DNA from: Fibrobacter sp. UWR3
GTDB lineage: Bacteria > Fibrobacterota > Fibrobacteria > Fibrobacterales > Fibrobacteraceae
Direction of reading: 5' to 3'
Length of the DNA stretch: 64,000 nucleotides
NCBI RefSeq assembly: GCF_900143055.1
Contig: NZ_FRCW01000002.1
Span: 62,001-126,000, forward strand
Numbering within the stretch: position 1 is the stretch's first letter; each line of letters starts with the position of its first letter. Shown piece by piece: positions 53,257 to 62,235 of this stretch. Below the pieces are notes generated by a model. It made no database searches, was not told where the DNA came from, and saw only the letters and a program-made list of their open reading frames with translations. The position numbers were made by a program, and so were the translations under genes.

Positions 53257-54555
53257 CTATTTCGGCATCTGGGCGCCGTAGCCTTCCATGAGGCCAAACA
53301 GCAGGAGAGATTCTTCCATCGGGTACTTGTTCATGAACATGGACACCTTCGAAGAGATGGAGCCCTGCTTGTTCATGCCCATCGCGGCGCGGAACAGGTT
53401 CGCCGGAGAGTTCTCGTTATACGAGGTCTGTTCGGTGTAGGTCGCATTCAGGAAGCCTTCGAGGTAAGCCTGGTTGATCTTACCCTTGAAAATGCTCGGG
53501 TCGCTGATGGAGATGTTCCCGCTCAAGCTCTCGATGCTCGGGGCATCTTCGAGGTCCTCGAACTGGTCGTCGGCAACATTGAGCCAGAGGATGCTCGGGC
53601 TCACCGTAACGGTCACGTCGCCCTTCTTGTTCAAGATGAACGCGTTCTTGTCGAGCCAGACCTTCTTCGTTTTCGGGTCACCCTTCGTGTTGTCGAAACC
53701 CGCCATCATGTTGAGTGCGAGCAGGTTGTTGTGGATGCGGCTAAAGCAGTTCGTGTTGGAACGCACGCCGAAGCCCATGTCACCGAATTCCTTGGTGCGG
53801 GTCCAGGTGAACATCACCGTGTTGTACGCAAATTCGTAATCGACTGCGCCCAGCTTGTTCTGCTTGGCAAGCACGTTCGCACCGATAATGCGGTTCGCGA
53901 TGAATATGTTGTTCAAAACCTTCACGTTGCCCGCGAAGTGGTTCACCTGCAGGGCAATGTTACCGGTGTTCACGAACACGCAGTTCTGGATAGTGAGGTC
54001 ACCCTCGGAATTTTCGCCATAGAGGCTGTACACGTTCAGCGAGGGGTTCGTGGTGTTGCCCTTTGCGGGCGGTTCAAGCCACATGCCGGTCGCAACGCCT
54101 TCGGGCTTGCCGTTTACCGCGTGGTAGCTGTTCGCTTCGCCCTGGTCGAAAATGAAACCGTCAATCACGACCTTTGAGTTCGCGCCCTTGTAGTTGATGT
54201 GCAAAATGCCCTGGCCCTTGGTGGAGTTCATCTCGTTGGTGGGCTGGAACATCGTCTTGTTCTTGATGACGTCGCGGGTCTTGAAATCGTCGGAATAACC
54301 GCCGATGAGAGATACCGGCTTGTCGAGCAGAATCCAGCCCTTCTTCATCTGGCCGTTGTAGTTGCCCGCGGCCACGTGAATCGCGTCGCCGGCAGAAGCA
54401 AGTTCAATAGCCTTCCAGATGTTCTTGAGGGGCGCAGACGGGGACGTACCTTCGTTCTTGTTCTTACCGCTCGGGCTCACGTACCAATCTGCCGCAAAAG
54501 CCTGGCCAGCAAGCGTAAGAGCTGCAGCCACGGCAATCATTTTAATGCTTTTCAT
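53257..54555 (-). CDS. Secreted right-handed beta-helix protein
   Basis: A 432-aa exported protein with an AAAGGAG site and signal IAVAAALTLAGQAFA. The mature start ADWYVSPSGKNKNEGTSPSA and IWKAIELASAGDAIHVAAGN are typical of DUF1565/pectate-lyase-like parallel beta-helix proteins. Repeated coils follow (LTIQNCVFVNTGNIALQVNH, NVKVLNNIFIANRIIGANVL). No clear catalytic residues could be assigned. A polysaccharide-active or structural surface role is likely, given that Fibrobacter degrades plant cell walls, but the substrate is unknown. Confidence 0.84.
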   Translation of the reverse strand: MKSIKMIAVAAALTLAGQAFAADWYVSPSGKNKNEGTSPSAPLKNIWKAIELASAGDAIHVAAGNYNGQMKKGWILLDKPVSLIGGYSDDFKTRDVIKNKTMFQPTNEMNSTKGQGILHINYKGANSKVVIDGFIFDQGEANSYHAVNGKPEGVATGMWLEPPAKGNTTNPSLNVYSLYGENSEGDLTIQNCVFVNTGNIALQVNHFAGNVKVLNNIFIANRIIGANVLAKQNKLGAVDYEFAYNTVMFTWTRTKEFGDMGFGVRSNTNCFSRIHNNLLALNMMAGFDNTKGDPKTKKVWLDKNAFILNKKGDVTVTVSPSILWLNVADDQFEDLEDAPSIESLSGNISISDPSIFKGKINQAYLEGFLNATYTEQTSYNENSPANLFRAAMGMNKQGSISSKVSMFMNKYPMEESLLLFGLMEGYGAQMPK

Positions 54556-54598
54556 ATTACTCCTTTAGAAATTTTACGGGAAATATAGTTCAAAATCG

Positions 54599-55297
54599 CT
54601 ACTGGCGGCGCTGTTCCTCGCGAATCTGTTCCATGCGGTTCCTGTACTTCGTGTTGACCGCCTTGAGTCTCTCGTCCGAGACGACCTTCCTGAACGACGG
54701 GTTCATCGCCTCGTAAACAAATTCGCGCACGCCCTGGATAAAGAACCGAGCATCAAAATCCTCGTTGAAACTCTTCCTCATCCCGTCAAAGAGCATGTCA
54801 ATCATCACGCCCTGCGCGTAGGAATACTTGACAATCATGGAAGTGGTATCCGTAATGACAACCTTCTGACCCGTAATCGGCCCCGCAAGGGCAATCTCCG
54901 AAGCCTTGTCTCCCGCCGCCCTACGTTCCGCGGCCACCTTCTCGTAATGCTCGTTGATATCCTTCCGCTCTTCCTCCGAAAGCTGGAGTTTCCAGGTCGA
55001 ATCCTTCAGGGCCCTCTCGTTATCGACAATCCCCTGAATCATTGCATCGAGTTCGACCATCGCGCCGACCCGCTGGGGCGTATTCATGTACGACGGCAGC
55101 CCGTAGACCGAGCCCAGGATGTAAGCAAATACTTGCGCGTCTGTCATCGCGCTTGCGGCATCGTTCTGGGGCTGGGCTGCCGCTTGCTGGGCCTTGACCT
55201 GTTCCGGAGCGGCCTTTTCTGCGACCTTCCGCGGCTCATCCGATTCACAGGCAAGCAGTGTAAACGCGCAAATACATAAGGCAACAAAATTTTTCAT
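54599..55297 (-). CDS. Lipoprotein resembling an FKBP N-terminal dimerisation domain
   Basis: A 232-aa lipoprotein (signal FVALCICAFTLLAC, Cys17). Two helical halves, VFAYILGSVYGLPSYMN with VGAMVELDAMIQGIVDNERA and KYSYAQGVMIDMLFDGMRKS with FDARFFIQGVREFV, resemble the repeated FKBP_N pattern (YxxGxxxG and FxxGxxD). No FKBP peptidyl-prolyl isomerase domain follows, so catalysis is unlikely. A chaperone or dimerisation role is inference. The start follows AAAGAGG. Confidence 0.66.
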   Translation of the reverse strand: MKNFVALCICAFTLLACESDEPRKVAEKAAPEQVKAQQAAAQPQNDAASAMTDAQVFAYILGSVYGLPSYMNTPQRVGAMVELDAMIQGIVDNERALKDSTWKLQLSEEERKDINEHYEKVAAERRAAGDKASEIALAGPITGQKVVITDTTSMIVKYSYAQGVMIDMLFDGMRKSFNEDFDARFFIQGVREFVYEAMNPSFRKVVSDERLKAVNTKYRNRMEQIREEQRRQ

Positions 55298-55386
55298 AGT
55301 AAATCCTCTTTTGCCTTAAATATTATATATCTTTTGTAAGGATTATTGAGAGTTCAGCCCCAGGTGGGCGGACAAAAGAGGTAAAA

Positions 55387-56280
55387 TTGAACCGTATCGA
55401 CGGAAAAACAGAGACGCTCTGTATCTTCGGGCATCCGGTGGCGCACAGCAAGTCGCCCGCGATGCACAACGCCCTTTTCGAGGCGCTAGGAATCAACGCA
55501 CGCTACCTCCCCCATGCACCGGAACCGGAAAATTTCGCGGACGCCATCCGCGGTTTCAGGGCAATGAATTTCCGGGGGGCAAACGTCACCATCCCGTACA
55601 AGACCGAATTCGTGGGTTGCGACGGAAGCCCTAGGCTCGTAGACGAGCTCAGCAACATCAGCAAGTTCACCGGCAGCGTGAACACGCTCTACTGGAAGGA
55701 CGGAATTGTCGGGGGCACTCTCCGCGGGACGACTACCGACCCGTACGGCTGCATCCGCAACCTCGAGGAAAACGGCGTAGACGTCAGCAACAAGCGCGTG
55801 GCGCTCCTCGGGAACGGCGGTGCGGCGAAGGCAATCGCGTTCACGCTCGTGGAACAGGGCAACGCGCTCACCATCGTGTGCCGCACGGCAGAAAAGGGCC
55901 TGGCGCTCGCCGACAGCCTGAATGCGGTATTTGTCGAGGTCGGGGTAAAGGTTTCGACCTTCGCCGACTTCGAAAGCATCTCCGCCGATTTCGACATCAT
56001 CATCAACGCGACATCCGTGGGCATGACCCCGAACGAGAACGAGAGCCCGCTCCCCGCGGAATGCCTCCACAAGGGGCAGGTCGTGTGCGATATCGTGTAC
56101 GCGCCGCCGCGCACCAAACTTCTGCAGATGGCAGAGGCGAAGGGCTGCAAGGTCGTCACGGGCGAAGGCATGCTCGTACACCAGGGGTTGGAAAGTTTCC
56201 GCAAGTGGTTCCCGAAGGAGACGGAGGGCCGCACCAACGAAGAACTGACTGCGATTATGCGCAAAGGGATGCAGGGCTAA
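55387..56280 (+). CDS. aroE: Shikimate dehydrogenase AroE
   Basis: Reduces 3-dehydroshikimate with NADPH in aromatic amino-acid synthesis. The 297-aa protein begins at TTG (AAGAGGT ribosome site) and has the substrate loop GHPVAHSKSPAMHNALFEAL. The catalytic Lys is in NVTIPYKTEFVG (about 65-76), the NADP site is LLGNGGAAKAIAF (about 140-152), and the C-terminal GEGMLVHQGLESF is present. It leads the run aroE-aroKB-epimerase and ends 1 nt before the next start codon, implying coupling. Confidence 0.95.
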   Translation: MNRIDGKTETLCIFGHPVAHSKSPAMHNALFEALGINARYLPHAPEPENFADAIRGFRAMNFRGANVTIPYKTEFVGCDGSPRLVDELSNISKFTGSVNTLYWKDGIVGGTLRGTTTDPYGCIRNLEENGVDVSNKRVALLGNGGAAKAIAFTLVEQGNALTIVCRTAEKGLALADSLNAVFVEVGVKVSTFADFESISADFDIIINATSVGMTPNENESPLPAECLHKGQVVCDIVYAPPRTKLLQMAEAKGCKVVTGEGMLVHQGLESFRKWFPKETEGRTNEELTAIMRKGMQG

Positions 56281-56281
56281 C

Positions 56282-57892
56282 ATGAAAGAGCATATTTTCC
56301 TTACCGGATTCATGGCCAGTGGCAAGAGCCGCACGGGCCGCACCCTTTCCGAACGCCTGGGCCGCCCGCTCGTCGATACCGACGCGGTTATCGTCGAGCG
56401 CGCAGGCAAGAGCATCAGCGAGATTTTTGAACAGGATGGCGAAGCGAAGTTCCGCGAGATGGAACGCGACGTGATTGCAGAAATCGCGGCCAACGAGACA
56501 CCCCAGGTGGTATCGCTCGGCGGCGGCGCCATCAACAATCCCGAGAACGTGAAGGTCATCCGCGAATCGGGAACGCTCATCCGCCTGTGGGCCAAGCCCG
56601 AAATACTGAGTGAACGCATCGGCCGCAAGAACACGCGCCCGCTGCTCGCAAACCTGAGCGACGAGGAACGCCTCGCGAAAATCAAGGTAATGCTCAAGGA
56701 GCGCGAAAAGAACTACGCGCAGGCGGATTTCAGCGTGGAAAGCACGAACGATGTGAACGATTCCCACATCATCGAGCGGATCCTGCGCATGTTGCAGTTC
56801 TGGAAGAGCCATGCGCTCGATGTTTACCCGAGCAGCGGGGGCCGCTACCCCATCTTTATCGGGAAGGATATCGTCCCCGAGACTGCATGCCTGCTCGAAG
56901 GCCTGCAGCTCGCCCCCTCGCACGAATTCCTGGTATGCACCGACACGACCATCGCGAAGGCGCAGGGCAACATGCTTAACATGCTCCGCGGCCAGGCCGG
57001 CAGGTGCCCCGTATTCAAGTTCCAGGCGGGCGAACGCAACAAGACGCTCCACAACCTGAACCAGCTTTTCACGTTCATGCTGCACCGCGGCTACACCCGC
57101 AAGAGTTGCCTGTTGCAGTTCAGCGGCGGCGTGGTCGGCGACATGGCCGGCTTCGGGGCCGCCACCTACCAGCGTGGCATCCCATTCATCCAGTTCCCCA
57201 CGACCCTCCTCAGCATGGTCGACAGTTCCGTGGGCGGCAAGGTGGCGGTGAACCACCCCGAAGGCAAGAACATGATAGGCGCGTTCTACCAGCCCCGCGC
57301 GGTGGTGTGCGACATCTCGGTGCTTTCGACGCTCAACGACACCGAATACCTCGCGGGCCTTGCCGAAATCGTCAAATACGGCGTCATCTACGACGAGGAA
57401 TTCTTCCGCTACCTGGAAGGCAACGTAAATGCCATCAAGAACCGTGACTTTAACGCCCTCAAGCACATGATTTTCCGCAGTTGCCAGATCAAGGCCGAAG
57501 TCGTGGGCATTGACGAGAAGGAATCGGGCCTGCGCGCCATTCTCAACTACGGGCACACCTTCGGGCACGCCATCGAAAAGCTTACCGGCTACAACATGTT
57601 CAGCCACGGCATCGCGGTTTCGCTCGGGATGCGCGTCGCCGCAAGGGCCGCCGTAATGCTCAGCATGATGGATGCCGCGGCAGAATCCCGCCAGAACGCG
57701 CTCCTCGATGCGCTCGGATTCCCGAAAACGTTCAACGTGGATACGGAAAAGGCCTGGGAAGCGATGGCGGTCGACAAGAAGGCCGAAAAGGGCACGCGCG
57801 TCTACATTCTGCCCACCAGAATCGGTGCGGTCGAAAAAGTAACGAACATCGAAAAAGAAATTGTAACGAAAGCATGGGATGCAATTAGGTGA
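56282..57892 (+). CDS. aroKB: Bifunctional shikimate kinase/3-dehydroquinate synthase (AroK-AroB fusion)
   Basis: A single 536-aa frame carries two shikimate-pathway enzymes. Shikimate kinase occupies 1-165 with P-loop GFMASGKSRTG, the DTDAVIVERAG shikimate segment and VVSLGGGAI. 3-dehydroquinate synthase occupies about 175-536 with FSGGVVGDMAGFGAATYQRG, FPTTLLSMVDSSVGGK, AEIVKYGVI and GHTFGHAIE (metal-binding Glu and His residues intact). No frameshift is evident. Fusions of AroK and AroB exist elsewhere, for example in Thermotoga. It follows aroE by 1 nt and precedes an SDR epimerase gene by 10 nt. Confidence 0.95.
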   Translation: MKEHIFLTGFMASGKSRTGRTLSERLGRPLVDTDAVIVERAGKSISEIFEQDGEAKFREMERDVIAEIAANETPQVVSLGGGAINNPENVKVIRESGTLIRLWAKPEILSERIGRKNTRPLLANLSDEERLAKIKVMLKEREKNYAQADFSVESTNDVNDSHIIERILRMLQFWKSHALDVYPSSGGRYPIFIGKDIVPETACLLEGLQLAPSHEFLVCTDTTIAKAQGNMLNMLRGQAGRCPVFKFQAGERNKTLHNLNQLFTFMLHRGYTRKSCLLQFSGGVVGDMAGFGAATYQRGIPFIQFPTTLLSMVDSSVGGKVAVNHPEGKNMIGAFYQPRAVVCDISVLSTLNDTEYLAGLAEIVKYGVIYDEEFFRYLEGNVNAIKNRDFNALKHMIFRSCQIKAEVVGIDEKESGLRAILNYGHTFGHAIEKLTGYNMFSHGIAVSLGMRVAARAAVMLSMMDAAAESRQNALLDALGFPKTFNVDTEKAWEAMAVDKKAEKGTRVYILPTRIGAVEKVTNIEKEIVTKAWDAIR

Positions 57893-57902
57893 GGAATAGC
57901 AT

Positions 57903-58886
57903 ATGAGCATATTAGTTACAGGCGGTACGGGAGGACTCGGGTTCCACATCCTCTCGAACTTGAGCGGAACAAGCCACGGGCTTTACAGTTTCAGCGACGA
58001 ACAGCCGCAGCCCTGGCAGAAGGTGGACGGCGTGGAGTACCTCACTGGCGACATGCTGAACTTCAAGGACGTGCTGGAGATGATGCAGAAGGTCGAGCCT
58101 ACGCACATCTACCACCTTGCGAGCCAATCCTCCGTGGGCCTCAGCTACAAAAAGCCCTACGAGACCCTGAACATCAACCTGCTCGGCACGCAGACGCTCC
58201 TGGAAGCCGCAAGGCAGGTGGTTCCGAAGGCGAAAATCATGCTGCTCAGTTCGAGCGAAATTTACGGCCGCACGGAACAGCATCTCACCTACCTCCACAA
58301 GGAGACTGACCTGCCAAACCCGCTCACGCCCTACGCGACATCGAAGGCGTGCATGGAAATTCTCGGGAACCAGTTCAGGAACGCAAACGACATGCATATT
58401 GTCGCCGTGCGCCCCTTCCATTTCACGGGCCCGCACCACAGCAGGCGTTTCGCAATCCCCTCCATTACCTACCAGCTGGTAAAGATAAAGTACTACCACG
58501 CCGAACCCGTAGTGTATTCGGGTAGCCTCGACATCAGCCGCGACGTGGTGGACGTGCGCGACGTTGCCCGCGCCATGATACAGATTCTCAACACGGCCCC
58601 CTCCGGGCAGGTGTACAACATCTGCAGCGGGAAATCTTACACCTTCCGCGAACTCGTCGACATGCTCGTCGAGATTGCAGACGTGAGCGTAGACTTCCGA
58701 TTTGACCCTGCCTACGAACGCACGAACGATATCCCGCTTTTGATTGGCGACCCCACCAAGGTAAACGAAATCGGCTGGAAGCCCATGATCAGCATCGAGG
58801 ACAGCCTCACCGACCTCTTCAACGAAATGGTCGTGCGCAGGCGCACCGAACTCAAGCTCGGCATGGGCAAGGACCTGCCGCTGTAA
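57903..58886 (+). CDS. NAD-dependent sugar epimerase/dehydratase (SDR)
   Basis: A 327-aa extended short-chain dehydrogenase. The Rossmann motif is TGGTGGLGFHILSNL (about 6-20, GxxGxxG) and the active-site Tyr-Lys pair is in TPYATSKACME (about 140-150). The order HLASQSSVGLSYKKPY, VVAVRPFHFTGPHHSRRFAI and VYNICSGKSYTFREL matches GDP-mannose 4,6-dehydratase and related nucleotide-sugar enzymes (GMD/RMD/UDP-epimerase group). The exact substrate cannot be decided. A GAGG site precedes the ATG; a strong terminator follows. Confidence 0.87.
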   Translation: MSILVTGGTGGLGFHILSNLSGTSHGLYSFSDEQPQPWQKVDGVEYLTGDMLNFKDVLEMMQKVEPTHIYHLASQSSVGLSYKKPYETLNINLLGTQTLLEAARQVVPKAKIMLLSSSEIYGRTEQHLTYLHKETDLPNPLTPYATSKACMEILGNQFRNANDMHIVAVRPFHFTGPHHSRRFAIPSITYQLVKIKYYHAEPVVYSGSLDISRDVVDVRDVARAMIQILNTAPSGQVYNICSGKSYTFRELVDMLVEIADVSVDFRFDPAYERTNDIPLLIGDPTKVNEIGWKPMISIEDSLTDLFNEMVVRRRTELKLGMGKDLPL

Positions 58887-58913
58887 AAGCGCTCGTTATC
58901 CCGATATTACGCC

Positions 58914-58942
58914 AAGCGCCCCGATAAAGGGGCGCTTTTTTT
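58914..58942 (+). terminator. Rho-independent terminator after SDR gene
   Basis: AAGCGCCCC-GATAAA-GGGGCGCTT perfect 9-bp stem, running into seven T. Confidence 0.92.
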
Positions 58943-58968
58943 CGCCTCATTTTTTTATTTTTAGGAAT

Positions 58969-60015
58969 ATGAGACGTTCCTTCGGCAAGTTATTTTTCGC
59001 AGTCCTCACCGCATTTGCGGTCCAGGCCGCTTTCGCGGGCGATGTGACGCCCCCCTCTGGCGCCGTGCGCAACCTTACGGCAAGCGATTTTATGCCGCAC
59101 CAGAACAGCGCGAAGGAATTCAACGAAACATGGAGTTACCAGTTCGTGTTCGACAACGGGACGCGCGCATTCGTGAACTATTCCACGCTGTACGTCCCCG
59201 CTTCGGGCAAAAAAATCGGCTGCGACATGAGCTTCTGGAACTTCAAGGGCAAAAGTTACGCCGTGGGTCGCCAGTACCCGCCCGAACGCCTGAAGGCCAT
59301 CAAGGAAAAGAGCACCATCGACATCAAGGGCGAATACGCGATGGAAGGCAAGCCCGGCAAGGGCCACCGCGTGTACTTTACCGCCGACAAGGGCGGAAAG
59401 TTCTTCATGGACCTCACGTTCGAAAGTGCCGAACAGGGCAAGGTGCTGGGCGACGGCATCTGGAAAGTCGGGGACGCAAAATTCGCGCAGTACGTGCACA
59501 TCCCTTACGGGCGCGTTTCGGGCCGCATCGGCTACAACGAGGATACGATTAGCGTGAAGGGATACGCCTACATGGACCAGATTTGGCAAACCGTGCAGGC
59601 GACAGACCTCGCGGTCCGTTCCATCAATTTCAGCACCAATACCCGCTCGCCCTACTATGCGGGCAGAATCTCCATAAGCGAAAAAGGCGGGTTGTTCGGC
59701 TATGCGCTCTACAACGCGGGTGAAGGCACCAAACTGCTGTTACCCACGCAGGTCAAGGACGGCGAGGAAACCTACAGCGGCAAGAAGTTCCCGAAGAACA
59801 AGCTTACCATCGCATGGAAGGAGGGCGCCCCCGAACTTTCATTCCCCGTGAACAAGACGTACCAGAAGGCAAGCCTCCTGGACAAGGTGGACGGGTGGTT
59901 CGCGAAGAAGGCGATGAAGATAGCCGCAGGCGGAGAGATTCTTTTCTACCGCGGGCGCAGCGATGCGAGCCACAACAAGAAACTCGACTGGACCGTAACG
60001 GGAGCGAAGGACTGA
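58969..60015 (+). CDS. Secreted lipocalin-like (CrtC/AttH/Svf1-type) protein
   Basis: A 348-aa exported protein with signal LFFAVLTAFAVQAAFA. Two consecutive all-beta domains (about 45-180 and 190-340) have features of the CrtC/AttH and Svf1-like lipocalin family. These include an opening EFNETWSYQFVFDNGTRAFV, a FWNFKGKSYAVGRQYP strand, and HIPYGRVSGRIGYNEDTISV. The family binds hydrophobic molecules; the ligand here is unknown. The AttH/Svf1 call rests on fold-level resemblance. Its stop TGA overlaps the ATG of hisA by one base. Confidence 0.68.
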   Translation: MRRSFGKLFFAVLTAFAVQAAFAGDVTPPSGAVRNLTASDFMPHQNSAKEFNETWSYQFVFDNGTRAFVNYSTLYVPASGKKIGCDMSFWNFKGKSYAVGRQYPPERLKAIKEKSTIDIKGEYAMEGKPGKGHRVYFTADKGGKFFMDLTFESAEQGKVLGDGIWKVGDAKFAQYVHIPYGRVSGRIGYNEDTISVKGYAYMDQIWQTVQATDLAVRSINFSTNTRSPYYAGRISISEKGGLFGYALYNAGEGTKLLLPTQVKDGEETYSGKKFPKNKLTIAWKEGAPELSFPVNKTYQKASLLDKVDGWFAKKAMKIAAGGEILFYRGRSDASHNKKLDWTVTGAKD

Positions 60016-60818
60016 TGACGAAGTTTCGCCCCTGCATAGACCTGCACGACGGAAAGGTAAAACAGATTGTCGGCAGTTCGCTCAGCGATAGCGGTGCCGG
60101 CCTCAAGACGAATTTCGAGACGGACCGCTCCCCCGCCTGGTTTGCAGAACTCTACAAGAAGGACGGTATAAAGGGCGGGCACGTGATTATGCTCGGGAAG
60201 GGCAACGTGGAAGCCGCAAAGGCGGCCCTCGCGGCATACCCGGGAGGCCTGCAGGTCGGGGGCGGAATCACCGCCGACAACGCGATGGAATACATCGGGG
60301 CAGGCGCAAGCCACGTGATTGTCACCAGCTGGATTTTCCCGGAAGGCAAGCTTGACCGCGAGCGCCTGGAACGTTTATCGAAAACGGTGGGTCGCGACCA
60401 CCTGGTACTTGACCTGAGCTGCAAGCGCATCGCCGATGCAAGCACAGGCGACTCCGTTTTGCACGGGAAAGAATGCCCGCGCTGGAAAATCGCCATCAAC
60501 CGCTGGCAGACGCTTATCGACATCGAGATTACCACCGAGACGCTCAATGACCTCGCCCGGTACTGCGACGAGTTCCTGATTCACGCCGCCGACGTGGAAG
60601 GCAAGCAGCAGGGCATGGACGACGAACTCATCGTGTTCCTCGCCGAAAACAGCCCCATCCCCTGCACGTACGCGGGCGGCGCCAAGTCGCTTGCCGACCT
60701 GGAACACTGCAAGCAAATTTCAAACGGAAAGATTGACCTCACCATCGGATCGGCGCTAGACCTTTTCGGTGGCAAAGGAGTGAAGTATGAAGACTGCGTC
60801 AGGTTCAACAAAGCTTAA
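60015..60818 (+). CDS. hisA: Phosphoribosylformimino-AICAR ribotide isomerase, eukaryotic-type HisA
   Basis: Histidine-pathway TIM-barrel isomerase, 267 aa. The N-terminus MTKFRPCIDLHDGKVKQIVG matches the HIS6-type (eukaryotic) HisA rather than the usual bacterial HisA. GGHVIMLGKGN, LQVGGGITADNAMEYI and the C-terminal TYAGGAKSLADLE give the phosphate-binding strands. A longer upstream extension of the frame falls in the preceding gene, so the ATG at the TGATG overlap was used. No other his genes lie nearby. The preceding gene is translationally coupled to it, though their functions look unrelated. Confidence 0.88.
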   Translation: MTKFRPCIDLHDGKVKQIVGSSLSDSGAGLKTNFETDRSPAWFAELYKKDGIKGGHVIMLGKGNVEAAKAALAAYPGGLQVGGGITADNAMEYIGAGASHVIVTSWIFPEGKLDRERLERLSKTVGRDHLVLDLSCKRIADASTGDSVLHGKECPRWKIAINRWQTLIDIEITTETLNDLARYCDEFLIHAADVEGKQQGMDDELIVFLAENSPIPCTYAGGAKSLADLEHCKQISNGKIDLTIGSALDLFGGKGVKYEDCVRFNKA

Positions 60819-62235
60819 GGCTACCGACGCGCTGGACACGAGACCGCCGATTTTCGGGCGCACGGTCACGAGTACATTCAGGAAGATGTTCAGTTTCAAG
60901 CACCAGCCCCCCGGAAACCTGCGTACCGGCATGATTCCGCCGATTGTTTTCGGGTCGCTACTCCTGAACATCCCGAAGTTACTGAAGTTGCGCGGCTACC
61001 TCAAAAAGGAACGTGCCAAGAGACCCGCAGACGACGTGCGCATCCTGTTCTATTCCGACAACCTGGACGAAACGAACGGGATTGCGAACAACCTGAGGAA
61101 CGTCATCCCGTACATGCGTGCACATGGCATGAAGGCCTTCCTTGCCGGCAACGCGTTCAACACGCGCCCCTGCGGCGTGGTGGAAAACGGCTACTGCATT
61201 CTGCTCCCGAGGCTATTCAGCATGGAACAGCTCGGGTACGCGAACAGCGAACTTGCCATTCCGCGCGTGGGCCCGGTGCTCAGGCTGTTGAAGCGCTACC
61301 CCGTCGACCTCATCGAGTTCGAAACCCCGAGCCCCGGCGCATGGCTGGTATGCTTCTGCGCGAAGGTTGCGGGCATCAAGGTATTCAGCCACTACCGCAC
61401 CGACGTCCCTACCTACACGAAGACCCTCGTGAAGGCAAAATGGATGTTCCACTTTGTGCTGTGGCTCATGAAGATTTTCTACGGGATGACAAAGCCCGTG
61501 GTTAGCCCCTGCAAGGACTACGCGGACATTCTCACCTCGCAGCTGAAGATCCCCGCGAACCAGGTGCAGATTCTGCCCCGCGGGCTCCCGCTCGAAAAGT
61601 TCTCGCCCGACCTGCGCGGGAAGGGCGTGTGGGAAAAGTACAACGGCTCCACCGAAGCGGTACAGACCGGAACCGCGCGCAAGGTACGTTTCTCGTTTAT
61701 CGGACGTATCTCGAAAGAGAAGAATCTCGAGTTCTTGAACGGCGTGTGGAAGAAGTTCGCCGCCCAGCACAACGACGTGGAACTCATGTACGTGGGTTAC
61801 GGCTGGTACCTCGAAGAAATCAAGAAGTTCTTCGCAGGCGACAACAGCGTGCATTTTGCAGGCGAGCAGGGCGGCGAGACGCTCGCGAGCCTCTATGCGG
61901 ATTCGGACTTCTTCCTGTTTCCGAGCGTGACGGACACCTTCGGGAACGTCGTGGTAGAAGCGATGTCTACGGGGACGCCCGCAATCGTGAGCAACTACGG
62001 TGGCCCGCACGATATCGTCATGGACGAAGCCGCGGGGCGCATCTTGCCCATCGACGAAACCGCATGGCTGAACGCGATGGAAGAATGCCGCACGATGTTC
62101 CTGGAAAAACCCGAAGAATACGCCAAGATGCGCGAGGTCGCTCACGAGCGCACGCTCAAGTACACGATGCAGAATTCTACCAAGGCGCAGTTCGATTTCT
62201 TCAAGAAACTGAAGAAAGACGCGTACAAGCTATAG
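60787..62235 (+). CDS. GT4-type glycosyltransferase
   Basis: A 482-aa glycosyltransferase of the GT-B fold. The N-terminal Rossmann half shows RILFYSDNLDETNGIANNLR and LIEFETPSPGAWLVC. The C-terminal half has GRISKEKNLEFLNG (about 305-318), the GT4 donor-site E-x7-E segment FPSVTDTFGNVVVEAMSTG (about 378-396) and NYGGPHDIV. It overlaps the hisA end by 32 nt and has its own AAAGGAG site. The acceptor is unknown; diacylglycerol or LPS glycosylation is possible. Its stop overlaps the convergent DUF4416 gene by 6 nt. Confidence 0.87.
   Translation: MKTASGSTKLKATDALDTRPPIFGRTVTSTFRKMFSFKHQPPGNLRTGMIPPIVFGSLLLNIPKLLKLRGYLKKERAKRPADDVRILFYSDNLDETNGIANNLRNVIPYMRAHGMKAFLAGNAFNTRPCGVVENGYCILLPRLFSMEQLGYANSELAIPRVGPVLRLLKRYPVDLIEFETPSPGAWLVCFCAKVAGIKVFSHYRTDVPTYTKTLVKAKWMFHFVLWLMKIFYGMTKPVVSPCKDYADILTSQLKIPANQVQILPRGLPLEKFSPDLRGKGVWEKYNGSTEAVQTGTARKVRFSFIGRISKEKNLEFLNGVWKKFAAQHNDVELMYVGYGWYLEEIKKFFAGDNSVHFAGEQGGETLASLYADSDFFLFPSVTDTFGNVVVEAMSTGTPAIVSNYGGPHDIVMDEAAGRILPIDETAWLNAMEECRTMFLEKPEEYAKMREVAHERTLKYTMQNSTKAQFDFFKKLKKDAYKL

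Noticed and set aside
56255-57949. A 564-codon frame opposite the aroKB fusion
   Set aside because: Antisense shadow without any domain; the plus strand carries intact shikimate kinase and dehydroquinate synthase motifs.
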